Origin: Flabesymbios commensalis
Taxonomy: Eukaryota; Annelida; Polychaeta; Terebellida; Flabelligeridae
DNA length: 64,000 nucleotides
Reading direction: 5' to 3'
NCBI GenBank assembly: GCA_964017125.1
Contig: OZ024912.1
Location: forward strand, 84,032,976 to 84,096,975
The translations under genes and the position numbers were made by a program. The notes below the pieces were generated by a model. It was not told the DNA's origin, searched no databases, and saw only the letters and a list, made by a program, of their open reading frames with translations. This document shows, one piece after another, positions 41,199 to 50,958 of the stretch; the stretch's first letter is position 1, and every line of letters begins with the position of its first letter.

Positions 41199-42833
41199 TG
41201 TCTTCCGCCAGCTGTCGTCCGCTCCTCTGTTCTCAAACCGATCCAGCCTTGTTATAGACCTATCCATGACCAGTCCTGGGTGCAACCCATTACTTAGAAT
41301 CATAGAACCATTGTTACGCCAGCACGACAAATCAACATATGACAGTTGGGAGGTTCTACTACTGCGGAATTCTCTGATATTTGCTGGATGAAATAATCTG
41401 ATAAAGGTATGGATTTGGAATTTCATAGCACTTTCTTATCAACATCACAATCAAGCCTCGGCGTGCGGATTCTCTCCTGAGTCCGCTCATCCATTACCAC
41501 TACAGACCAGCCAGTGCGCCTGCCAGACCACACATCAACACAGTGCATACACAAAGGCTACAGTCAACCGCATGCTGCCTGACTGCCCACCCACTGCTCT
41601 CAGCATACACAGCGTCGCCACCTTCTTGCCAGATAGCGTCTTCATGGTGATAGACTACACTCTCCAACGGACAGAACAACATTCCATCTACGCCTCACTA
41701 TCAGCCACACAGTAATTGATCGTGCAGTAATAACTTTTAAGCACTAGTGTATTGAATATAATAGTAGAATATATACTTATTACAATTAATTACGCTGTTT
41801 CATAGTACATTTATAAATTTATAATACTGCACTGACTGTACACTTCCATCTATTTAAATTCAACATTTTCACGGTTACATTATAGTACTCTAGTATAATT
41901 ATAGAAAATATTACAATCATCTGACTATTCGCCTACAGTGGTCAGACCTATAACTGGTCTCGACTCTCGCACATACACATCCCTCTGTATTACACTCATT
42001 GGATAACTTAATTATTGGATTACCTTCTTCAACTTGACCTGGACTATCTCACAACACAGGACGAGAAAAAAAGTAAGTCCACAATCTCATTATTAAATGT
42101 GCACTTGTAACAATCAATATCCTCCACTCCTTGCATAAATCTACCTTCTTATCGTCATTGCTTCTACAGCTCGGCTTCCCGCGCAGTAACAAGCTATTAT
42201 ATAACTTATATAACAAGACGAGGAGACTAGCTCTTTTAGTTTGTGTGTCCATGCCCTAAAACTTCGTTTGGGGGATACGAAAACTGAGAAAGACTTTGAA
42301 ATTTCTGCTCAATGCCGGAAACGGAAATCCGATGAATCACCGCAGTCATTTGCGAATTCCTTACAAGAACTCTTTACAAAGGCATTCCCTTCTATGGAGA
42401 ATCATAGTCTTCAGAGACTGATATTGACTCAATTTGACGCCATTCGCTACTTGACAGCGTACAACAAAAAGTCAGACACTTTAGTTAAACAAACGCGGAT
42501 CTTAAACCGCTCCCCTCCATTGTCTCTTGCAATGTTGCCCAAACCTCTAAACCTACTTACTCCGACGAACGTGTTATGTATGCTAACTCTTCTCAGACAG
42601 CGGATACTACCTCCCGGCGACATTTTCATGCTGACCACCCCAGGAATCAATCATCGATCTGTCAGATTTGCCACAAGCCAGCTCCTGTTTCCGATTTCTT
42701 GCAATGCAGGAGCAAATCAACGACCTCACGCTACAGGATAATGATGTCTTATTTCAATAAAGACTATATTGTGCCTAAGAGAAGTTCCTGCAGTTAAAGT
42801 ATTTGAATCAAAGTGCTCAACAGAACGCTTTGA
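41199..42833 (+). repeat. Monomer 26, gamma, sister of monomer 16
   Basis: Shares ACACAAAGGC with monomer 16. Its late part has TTCTCAGACAG as in monomers 17, 19 and 27, so the sister relation ends inside it. Confidence 0.94.
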
Positions 42834-44435
42834 TGTCTTCTGCCAGCTGTCGTCCGCTCCTCTGTTCTCAAACCGATCCAGCCTTGTTATAGACCTATCC
42901 ATGACCAGTCCTGGGTGCAACCCATTACTTAGAATCATAGAACCATTGTTACGCCAGCACGACAAATCAACATATGACAGTTGGGAGGTTCTACTACTGC
43001 GGAATTCTCTGATATTTGCTGGATGAAATAATCTGATAAAGGTATGGATTTGGAATTTCATAGCACTTTCTTATCAACATCACAATCAAGCCTCGGCGTG
43101 CGGATTCTCTCCTCAGTCCGCTCTTCCATTACCACTACAGACCAGCCAGTGCGCCTGCCAGACCACACATCAACACAGTGCATACACATAGGCTACAGTC
43201 AACCGCATGCTGCCTGACTGCCCACCCACTGCTCTCAGCATACACAGCGTCGCCACCTTCTTGCCAGATAGCGTCTTCATGGTGATAGACTACACTCTCC
43301 AACGGACAGAACAACATTCCATCTACGCCTCACTATCAGCCACACAGTAATTGATCGTGCAGTAATAACTTTTAAGCAATAGTGTATTGAATATAATAGT
43401 AGAATATATACTTATTACAATTAATTACGCTGTTTCATAGTACATTTATAAATTTATAATACTGCACTGACTGTATACTTCCATCTATTTAAATTCAACA
43501 TTTTCACGGTTACATTATAGTACTCTAGTATAATTATAGAAAATATTACAATCATCTGACTATTCGCCTACAGTGGTCAGACCTATAACTGGTCTCGACT
43601 CTCGCACATACACATCCCTGTGTATTACACTCATTGGATAACTTAATTATTGGATTACCTTCTTCAACTTGACCTGGACTATCTCACAACACAGGACGAG
43701 AAAAAAAGTAAGTCCACAATCTCATTATTAAATGTGCACTTGTAACAATCAATATCCTCCACTCCTTGCATAAATCTACCTTCTTATCGTCATTGCTTCT
43801 ACAGCTCGGCTTCCCGCGCAGAAACAACCCATTATATAACTTATATGACAAAGATGAGGAGACTAGCTCTTTTAGTTCGTGTGTCCGCGCCCTAAAACTT
43901 CGTTTTGGGGGATACAAAAACTGAGAAAGACTTTAAAATTTCTGCGCAATGCCGGAAACGGAAATCCGATGAATCACCGCAGTCATTTGCGAATTCCTTA
44001 CAAGAACTCTTTACAAAGGCATTACCTTCTATGGAGAATGACAGTTTTCAGAGACTGATATTGACTCAATTTGACGCCATTCGCTACTTGACACTTTAGT
44101 TAAACAAACGCGGACCTTAAACCGCTCCCCTCCATTGTCTCTTGCAATGTTGCCCAAACCTCTAAACCTACTTACTCCGACGAACGTGTTATGTATGTTA
44201 ACTCTTCTCAGACAGCGGATACTACCTCCCGGCGACATTTTCAAGCTGACCACCCCAGGAATCAATCATCGATCTGTCAGATTTGCCACAAACCAGCTCC
44301 TGTTTCCGATTTCTTGCAATGCAGGAGCAAATCAACGACCTCACGCTACAGGATAATGATAAAGACTATATTGTGCCTAAGAGAAGTTCCTGCAGTTCAA
44401 GTATTTGAATCAAAGTGCTCAACAGAGCGCTTTGA
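42834..44435 (+). repeat. Monomer 27, alpha, diverged and shortened in its second half
   Basis: Typical alpha up to about 43,820. Beyond that many positions differ from all other monomers and there are several small deletions (for example around 44,095 and 44,360), giving 1,602 bp. Reduced homogenisation at the end of an array is the usual explanation. A further 123 bp stub (44,436-44,558) follows. Confidence 0.93.
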
Positions 44436-44565
44436 TGTCTTCCGCCAGCCGTCGTCCGCTCCTGTGTTCTCAAACCGATCCAGCCGTGTTATAGACCTAT
44501 CCATGACCAGTCCTGAGTGCAACCATTGTCCCGCCAGCACGACAAATCAAAATATGACATATTAA
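44191..44565 (+). CDS. 124-codon frame in the diverged terminal copy, half zinc-finger motif, possible LINE ORF1 remnant
   Basis: In the last, diverged copy one frame stays open for 124 codons and ends seven bases past the array's edge. It contains SICQICHKPAPVSDFLQC (about residues 25-42), a C-x2-C-x11-C pattern like the first half of a PHD-type finger. The second cysteine pair and final zinc ligands of a true PHD are not evident. Later there is a second CxxC (CNHC). ORF1 proteins of some CR1-like LINEs carry PHD fingers and coiled coils, and a LINE-like 3' tail begins right after the stop. The start is uncertain, as the first ATG lies inside the monomer. Function is unproven, and it may be a non-functional remnant. 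Confidence 0.3.
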   Translation: MYVNSSQTADTTSRRHFQADHPRNQSSICQICHKPAPVSDFLQCRSKSTTSRYRIMIKTILCLREVPAVQVFESKCSTERFDVFRQPSSAPVFSNRSSRVIDLSMTSPECNHCPASTTNQNMTY

Positions 44566-44688
44566 TTTTTTCTGTTTATATTCATTTCATTTATTTTGTA
44601 TATATACTAGTTTGCGGGCCCCAAAGAAGATGAGTGAAGGCTCATTGGGTTTACCTTCTTGAAATAAAGATATGATTATTATTATTAC
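44559..44688 (+). mobile_element. 3' end of a CR1/L2-type LINE
   Basis: Array homology stops at about 44,558. The next 130 bp have the layout of a CR1/L2-clade LINE tail: a short 3' UTR, a hairpin-forming segment (GAAGATGAGTGAAGGCTC...CTTC, 44,625-44,660), GAAATAAAG, and a terminal short tandem repeat (ATT)n ending at about 44,687. No ORF2 (endonuclease or reverse transcriptase) lies between the array and this tail. The element is therefore either strongly deleted or an ORF1-only derivative. Confidence 0.6.
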
Positions 44689-44691
44689 TCG

Positions 44692-44780
44692 CCTGATAAG
44701 GGGCTCTGGGGATTCACCCTAAGCATGCCCAGATATCCACAGACTAAGTTTGTTGTTAAAAACACTGCCCCGCTATCCTA
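44692..44780 (+). repeat. Dispersed repeat family R1, short fragment
   Basis: GATAAGGGGCTCTGGGGATTC through CCCCGCTATCC resembles the middle of the larger R1 copies at 44,870-45,240 and 47,570-48,130. No transposon hallmark was seen. Confidence 0.55.
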
Positions 44781-44869
44781 TGATTAATGGCAATAGAGGC
44801 TATAGTAGAATATTGCTCCACATCACTTTTTGGCACTGATGGGCATTTAAGTGACTTTGAAATACAATA

Positions 44870-45240
44870 AAAACAGTGCAATCCATTGATAAGATGAATG
44901 ATGTACAGATGATGACGTCATGGTGGGGTGATAGGGCATGGTGGGTTATGTTATGTTGTTGCAAGTGTTGTTTTTCACTGGCCCAATAAGGGGTTCTCGG
45001 GATTCACCCCAGACATCCAGAGAATCAGTTTTTCTGTTCAAAACACGGCTCCGCTATCCTTGGGTCAGATAGTCCTCAGAGTAACAATAGGTGAGGTTAA
45101 CTCAATTCATCCCCTGTCAATCACTGCATTGGCAACGCTGTTGAGCGTAGGAACCAGGGTAAGCTGCTGCCTACTAACCCTCTCCCTCTCCCTACTACTA
45201 GCAAACATCCGAGTATCCCTTAGTCTATACAAGACTAAGT
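44870..45240 (+). repeat. Dispersed repeat family R1, copy 2
   Basis: Shares AAGATGAATGATGTACAGAT, GGTGGGGTGATAGGGCATG, AATAAGGGGTTCT, CAGAGTAACAATAGG, TGCATTGGC...CTGTTGAGCG and AGGAACCAGGGTA, in the same order, with the copy at 47,570. Unknown class. A 106-codon frame across it has no recognised domain. Confidence 0.65.
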
Positions 45241-46197
45241 ACATATAGTCTACTTCGAAGTGAAAACAATTGTTTCTTCACTACTGATTAGATTGTTCTA
45301 TTCATGGTACGTCTTGTTTCGGTATGGCACTGCATGATGATGTCCCACTGGTCCAGACGACAGTTCTGGGCCTTGTTAGAAGGCATAGGGATGGAATTGG
45401 GGTCCAAACATCTGGATTGTCTTTACCAATATTAGTCACGTCCACGGCATTGTCAAACACAACGGCGCCCATTTTGCAGCATGCAAATATGACAATTTTT
45501 AAATAGCCAGTTCTATGAAAAGTAACTGGTGGAATTAAGGCACTATTAGTAAGATAAACAAAAACACGTTTGTCGGTGGCAAACAAAAAATATGGCAGGC
45601 ACAACTTAAGCTACACTAGATCGTAGTAAAGTTGATCAAGTTAAAAATATAACAGTATCAATATGACATTGTGCAGAATAGGTCTGGGGTAATCAAATCA
45701 AGTGTAATCTTCGGCCATTTTGTCGACTTTGGCATAATAAAATCATTAATGTGGGTCATTTTTTTTGTAAAAATATAATTATTGAGTTATTAGCTAAAAA
45801 ATAGCAAAATTTGAGAAAAGACGCTAGCCTGCGCCAGGTCTATGCGATGTATCATAAGCGATATTTCATCAGTGGCGTTGACTCGGTTGGAGAGGATGGT
45901 CACACATGTTTTCAATGCCACACAGCCTGCTCATCACGGATCATCAAACCTCTCTTTATTTTATTGTTTTACATAAATTTATTTATTCCATCATTTTTAA
46001 ATTTCATCATTATGCCAAGAACGTGTCTGGCTGGCTGCTCCTCGGCTGCATGGCCAGAAGCTACGGAAATACATCTTCCTGGCAGCAAGTCTTGACACAG
46101 CCAAGCCTTGCTGAATTAGTCATATCATCCAGCTATTGGGGTAGGGATGAAGATTTAGATAATGAATATTCATTAGTTTTTCAAAACATGTCTTCTT
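45241..46197. other. Intergenic stretch with no recognised feature
   Basis: AT-rich, with only short unconvincing frames (for example 45,302-45,604 minus, 100 codons, and 45,811-46,095 plus). None shows a domain, signal peptide or convincing composition. Confidence 0.6.
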
Positions 46198-46235
46198 AAT
46201 GTTGGCCCGCTGTCTGCGACGTTGGCTCACCATTA
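46198..46235. repeat. GTTGG..CCAAC-type imperfect palindrome, copy 1
   Basis: An imperfect inverted repeat of about 38 bp centred on GTCTGCGACGTTGG. It has the same design as the elements at 46,328, 51,905, 52,036 and 52,107. Confidence 0.6.
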
Positions 46236-46327
46236 ATTCAACCCTCATGCACGTGTCCGGTGAGATGTGGTGGTCTGTGTCTGAGACGTTCCAGGTGAGA
46301 TACTCGGCCAGCAGACATGTGTTGGTT

Positions 46328-46364
46328 AATGTAGGGCCGGTGTCGTAGACAGTGGCCCCACATT
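46328..46364. repeat. GTTGG..CCAAC-type imperfect palindrome, copy 2
   Basis: AATGTAGGGCC...GTCGTAGAC...GGCCCCACATT: inverted ends around a GTCGTAGAC core. Confidence 0.6.
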
Positions 46365-46365
46365 A

Positions 46366-46975
46366 AAACAGCACTCATGCCAGAGGTCAAACAGTAAAAA
46401 TCTTTTTAGAAAGTCCCCACTCCAATAGGCGGATTCAACACTGTTACAGCAAGGCCGGTCTGCGACCTCAAGAGTAGCCAGCCTTGCGGAGGAAGGTGCG
46501 GGAATAGATCTAGTCAGTTTCCACCGCTTCCCAGACAAGACCAGAGAGCCGGACAGGTACGCTGCTTGGGTCAAGCAGATTCAGCGTACCAGGATGAAAT
46601 GGCCCTACGGCCCGAGAGTCTTATATATACAGTCGCCATATTAAAGTAGATGACTTTGAAGTGGGACCAAGACTAATGGGGAATCTCGGGATACCTTCCA
46701 CGAAAAAGAACGTCCTTAAAAAAGGTAGTCTAGACCAGGGCTTAATTCTGGTTAGTAATTTAGAGACCGGACTCCGGAGTTCTGTAAAGGTTATGATTTT
46801 TTGTGGTATTGTCGGGAATAGCTAATGGTTTTGGCGAGTTTCGGCATCTGACGAGAGGCCGCCTCCTGACGGATACCGCCTGGGCTAACGCACGCGGTCA
46901 AACCCGCTCCACTCATTCACCTGCAATCCAACCAATGGGCTAAACGGACGTGCCGTCTAGCCCAGCAGAGCCAGC
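46366..46975. other. Intergenic stretch with no recognised feature
   Basis: Moderately GC-rich. It holds a short minus-strand frame (46,326-46,574) without a recognisable domain. No RNA gene was seen. Confidence 0.55.
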
Positions 46976-47095
46976 CATGTCAAAAAAAAGAAATACCGGA
47001 ATTTCGTCTCTATATCTAGCCTAACTGGTAAGTGCGCAGCACAAAAATTAAAAAACCTCTGCAGTTCTAGTCTATGGACATGTTTACATCATATT
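46976..47095 (+). repeat. 120 bp repeat R2, copy 1
   Basis: Begins CATGTCAAAA, contains TCTATATCTAGCCTAACTGG and ends in TCTATGGACATGTTTACATC. The ends carry CATGTC and GACATG, a short inverted pair. Closely matched by copies at 47,164 and 52,697. Confidence 0.8.
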
Positions 47096-47163
47096 GTAAA
47101 AGTATGCATAGTTATGATGATCTTTCTGCCCGGGACACCATCAAACAGGACATTTTGGATATG

Positions 47164-47282
47164 CATGTCCAAAATAAGAAATCAGGAATTTCGGCTCTAT
47201 ATCTAGCCTAACTGGTGAATGCACAGCACAAAAATTAAAAACTTTTGCAGTTCTAGTCTATGGACATGTTTACATCATATGG
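47164..47282 (+). repeat. 120 bp repeat R2, copy 2
   Basis: Starts CATGTCCAAAATAAG and ends GGACATGTTTACATCATAT. It lies only about 70 bp after copy 1, in the same orientation. Confidence 0.8.
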
Positions 47283-47475
47283 TCATATTAAGAAGCCAAA
47301 ATAAAATCACCGATTTTTTTATGATTTTAGCCTGATTGAGTCCCTTTAATATACAAATTTTGTTTTGTATCCATTTTCTGGAGGAAACAATGAAAACTGA
47401 AGTAACCCTGCGACTGTGTCACTGTATAACTGACTGACAAAACAAAATACACTCTAGGCCTGTGTTTTGTTATAA

Positions 47476-47500
47476 TAGTAGTAGTAGTAGTAGTAGTAGT
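47476..47500. repeat. (TAG)n microsatellite
   Basis: About eight uninterrupted TAG units. Confidence 0.95.
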
Positions 47501-47569
47501 AAATATTTGCATTACGTCACTTTCCCGCAAAAATGGTCTTTAATTGACAATGTAATACGATAAAACGTT

Positions 47570-48130
47570 GTAGTCAATTGGTAAGATGAATGATGTACAG
47601 ATGATGATGTGAGGGTGGGGTGATAGGGCATGATAAGGGGTTCTGGGCAAGTCTAGGGGATCTACCCCCAGGCGGCCAGAGACTTGGGTTTCGCTATGCA
47701 ATTTAATGCTGAAACACCGTGGCATTTTGCGCAGCTATGCTAACCTCGGGTAGGAAAGTCCCCAGAGTAACAGTAGGAAGGATAACTCCCTCTGGGTAAC
47801 TCCATTCATCCCACGTGGGAGACCTAATGTCAAACACACTAAATGCCGGTTATTTAAGGCTACCACTGCCTTCATCAGCGCATGCACTGATGCATGTGCT
47901 GCATTGGCTCCACTGTTGAGCGGAGGAACCAGGGTACACCACTGGCAATCCGCCTGAAGATTATGGCCAGATACGAGGAGGCTGCAACTGCCCTTGGATC
48001 ATTGCTGTAGACTAGTGCTTCCGTACAATGCCGTACACACCATTCAACAGACGGAACAGATCCCTAATGACCCTCCCCAGATGGGGGCGAAAAGTACTAC
48101 TACTAGCAATCATCCCGGTACCCGTTGTTA
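47570..48130 (+). repeat. Dispersed repeat family R1, longest copy
   Basis: The fullest R1 copy, about 560 bp. It shares many ordered blocks with 44,870-45,240 and ends with ACTACTACTAGCAATCATCC, matched by ACTACTAGCAAACATCC there. No terminal repeats or tRNA boxes were found, so the class stays open. Confidence 0.65.
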
Positions 48131-48752
48131 TAAAGCCAAAAATTATAATTGGCAAAAATGATTTCAATGAATTCCAGTCAGAAATACTACTATAAACAAC
48201 AAATTTAAAAGGCAGTAAGAGAGAAGATTGGGAAGGAAAGATAGCTGAATTAAAGGCTGATCCAGTAGTCCTATTGTATATATTATCTGGAAGATGAGCT
48301 GTCAGAAAATTCTGTGACTAGTTCACAGGAAAGTGTTGATGACAAAGTCATCAAGACAAACAACGGTTTCGTATACAACACCAGGATGAGAATGCATTTA
48401 TACTGCAATTAAAAATAAATGTGCAGTTGACAAAGAACGTGATGCTGCTGAAGCATACACTGGCAAAATATGTTGCAGTCAATACCATGCCCTACAACAC
48501 CTGAGAAAATTTAAGACAACCGGGTACCCTTCCGCTTGCAATTCTGGGGCCCGACGTCCCTCATGCAGGAACACCTCCGGGAGAGCTGGATGGGCATTAA
48601 CCCTATTTTTTATTTCAATATAAACTTCCACATCTCTCCATTGGGATTTATCTCCTCTTAACCTGTTTCTGCGTTGTACAGGGACATACAACATTGTAGT
48701 GGAGTAGTGCCCCAACATGTGCTCCAGTATGGCACCTGTCCAGAGGGTTACA
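48131..48752. other. Intergenic stretch, weak minus-strand frame only
   Basis: A 79-codon minus-strand frame (48,479-48,718) has a charged, gene-like composition (for example WRDVEVYIEIKNRVNAHP) but no recognised family and no flanking continuation. It could be an exon fragment. No other signal was seen. Confidence 0.4.
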
Positions 48753-48754
48753 GG

Positions 48755-48832
48755 TCGCTGGTCCTACGGGTCATTGGTCTTACGGGTCATTGGTCCTACG
48801 GGCCACTGGTACTACGGGCCATTGGTCCTACG
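48755..48832. repeat. 16 bp minisatellite, 4.9 units
   Basis: Unit TCATTGGTCCTACGGG repeated head to tail at 48,755, 48,771, 48,787, 48,803 and 48,819 with one to three changes per unit. Confidence 0.92.
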
Positions 48833-48899
48833 ACAGAGAATAGTTTGTCTGGTCAGTTAAATCAATGTTGGGATAATGTTGAACCGACGTCGTAAACAA

Positions 48900-49352
48900 T
48901 TGACAAGCGTTATATTCTTTCACCCATCCCCACCCTTGAAAAACAACCCCCAGAAGCCAGAATGTATAATGATCTAGTCAATTTTTCATTATATCATCCT
49001 TCTGCGCAAATTATTGAAACTTGAAATATAGAGTCTTAAATGTGCTTGATTATCAGGGTTATTTTATAGTTATATCAAGCTAAAACTCAAGGTCAACTTG
49101 TAGAAACACCCAAAATAAAATAATATTTGCAAATAAAAGAATTCCTGACATATTTACTGGACAATCATCTAAAAGCGTTACAATTAATTTTCTATACGTC
49201 ATATATTTTATGTCATCCCTAATACCACATAAATAGAATCAGATTACATTTTCCTTGCGAAAAGACAATAAACCATTGTGTTTATTCTATTAAACATAAT
49301 ATCAGCCACAATCTAAGGCATCATCCCATCTCCGGTGAGATGATCATGCACT
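48900..49352. other. AT-rich stretch without recognised feature
   Basis: No frame above 60 codons, no repeats of note and no RNA boxes. Confidence 0.6.
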
Positions 49353-49651
49353 GTTCATAAACATTCATGAATAGTTCATAAATGTTCGTGAAAAAAAACT
49401 ATGAACGTTCATCAACGTGTTCATAAACGGTTCATGAACATTCTTGAACAACAAATGAGACTTTCATGAAAGTTCATGAACTTATTCTGTTCATGAACTC
49501 TATGTTCATGAACATGGGTTGTTCATATAAACGGTCATGAACTCAATTGATTCATGAACCAGGGCTAGTTCATGAACGACCATAAACTCTAAAAAATCAT
49601 GTACCAGATAGTCAATAAACATTCATGAATCATTAAATGTGTTCATGAATG
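49353..49651. repeat. Cluster of TTCATGAA palindromes
   Basis: In about 300 bp the words GTTCATGAAC, TTCATGAA and close variants occur more than a dozen times at irregular spacing. The 8-10 bp core is self-complementary. Spacing is not constant, so this is not a simple tandem array. Confidence 0.85.
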
Positions 49652-50158
49652 TTGACCCGACTTTGACCCAAAGTTGAGTTAATGTTTGCCCAACGTCTGC
49701 GCCCTTACAGCAGCATTAATACAACATCGGGTCAATTTATGTTTGATGGGGGAGATTAACAGCTGGTATTAAGCAGTCTCCACAGAAGTGTAGGCTTATA
49801 TCTGAGTAGGCCCAGTTATTTTTCAAGTTCAAAAACTATTACATGCCACTATAGGCATAAAAATATATAATGATATAGACCTACAAATCACATCTCGCAG
49901 ATGACAAGGAATCCATGTAGGCTTACTCTCAACGTTGGTAAAATATCATCGACACTGTTAATATAACATTGATAAGCAATTTCCCTACACCTGGAGGTCC
50001 ATTTACGACTTATGCCTCCAGGTCTACAATTTCGCGATTGGTTTGTCTATAGGCCCGGTCTAGGGTAAATGGGGGGGGGGGGAACTTCGGACACCTCGCC
50101 AATCAATCTGTAATATCTCATTAACTATTCCACCAATCCTAATCATTCAACCAGCAGT
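49652..50158. other. Intergenic stretch with a (G)12 run
   Basis: Contains half of a GTTGG-type palindrome near 49,690 and an uninterrupted run of 12 G at 50,071-50,082. No coding or RNA gene was seen. Confidence 0.6.
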
Positions 50159-50547
50159 ATGGTCTCACCACCCTAAATAAGAGGACATCCAAGCAGGTCT
50201 ATACTAACAATGGACTCATTACACATTTTTTTTATATTTGGCTGTTCCCAACCGTTGTGAATTAAAAAAAAATGCAGATAGGCCTATATTTTAATTTTGT
50301 GGATATTTACTAAGCACAAATTGTTTCCTGTATTCAGGATATGATAGATAGACTGTTTCATGATAGCCTCGCAGGTATAAAGAGCTTGAAAAGTGTCTGG
50401 TCTGTGATGGCGGATATGAATTTGTGTGTAATTAGAACGGTGGTGACTTTGCTACTCACTAGGGGGCGTAGCTCAAAATCTGTCTGGGTAGCATACCCAT
50501 AGCGAACCTGTTTTAATGCGTTTCAATGGGGCTGGTGGTGAGACCAT
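50159..50547. mobile_element. MITE with 14 bp perfect inverted ends (family M1), complete copy
   Basis: Starts ATGGTCTCACCACC (50,159-50,172) and ends with its exact reverse complement GGTGGTGAGACCAT (50,534-50,547), 389 bp in all, with no coding capacity. A second, right-truncated copy at 58,137 matches the first about 300 bp, which confirms a dispersed family. No clear target duplication was seen, so the superfamily cannot be assigned. Confidence 0.75.
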
Positions 50548-50958
50548 GAGTATGCACCAGAACGAGGCCTCAACACAGAACCATGTGGTCTTCCATGTTG
50601 GAAAATGTCAAGGTTTTTTGTGATTTTGGTATTAGTTATACATTTTCACACTTTGTTACAATTATTAACATAAAATAGTTACTTCTATATGGAAAAAATA
50701 TAGTCAGCTTATATTTTATATCATTTGGAAATGACAACCAGGATTTTTAATGCAATCTGATAGAAGTTGACCATGGCATGGGTTGGGAGTTGTGGCTGCT
50801 TTTTTCTGCATTGTTCATGTTAGTCAATATTGTGTGTATGACATTTTAATATTGTTACTTTCTGTCCTTGGTTTCAAAAAACAGCTATTTACAGCGAATA
50901 AGGCAGAACTGCACTCCAATGGGAGACTGCCTTATTTGGAATAAATCTGTAAATACTA
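50548..50958. other. Intergenic stretch before the endonuclease fragment
   Basis: AT-rich with no convincing frame. It may hold degraded upstream exon or intron sequence of the gene fragment at 50,959. Confidence 0.5.

Larger units (their letters stand above)
1..44558 (+). repeat. Macrosatellite array, about 1,635 bp monomer, 27 copies plus a stub
   Basis: The same roughly 1,635 bp sequence recurs head to tail from the first base to 44,558. Taking the word TGTCTTC(T/C)GCCAGC as the start, monomers begin at 1, 1635, 3270, 4904, 6539, 8174, 9809, 11444, 13079, 14714, 16348, 17983, 19614, 21249, 22884, 24518, 26153, 27787, 29421, 31391, 33025, 34660, 36295, 37930, 39565, 41199 and 42834, and a stub begins at 44436. 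By eye, copies differ at only a few per cent of positions or less, and the differences are shared in blocks. Three classes are recognisable. Alpha has AAGCAATAG at about +545 and CGAACGTG late. Beta has a duplicated GTTAT at about +50 and TATTAACTTAGC. Gamma has TCTTCCGCC at its start, AAGCACTAG and CTGTACACTTCC. Every monomer holds many short overlapping frames on both strands, but none has a single long one. The left edge of the array lies outside the window. Confidence 0.97.

Noticed and set aside
1-44558. Ribosomal DNA, histone or snRNA gene cluster as explanation of the tandem array
   Set aside because: No rRNA, histone or snRNA sequence was recognised in the monomer, and no pol III boxes were seen outside the inserted SINE.
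45302-45604. 100-codon minus-strand frame
   Set aside because: No recognisable motif and no conserved neighbour; consistent with chance.
50452-50470. tRNA-like start (GGGGGCGTAGCTC) inside the MITE
   Set aside because: No B box or acceptor stem partner follows within tRNA length.
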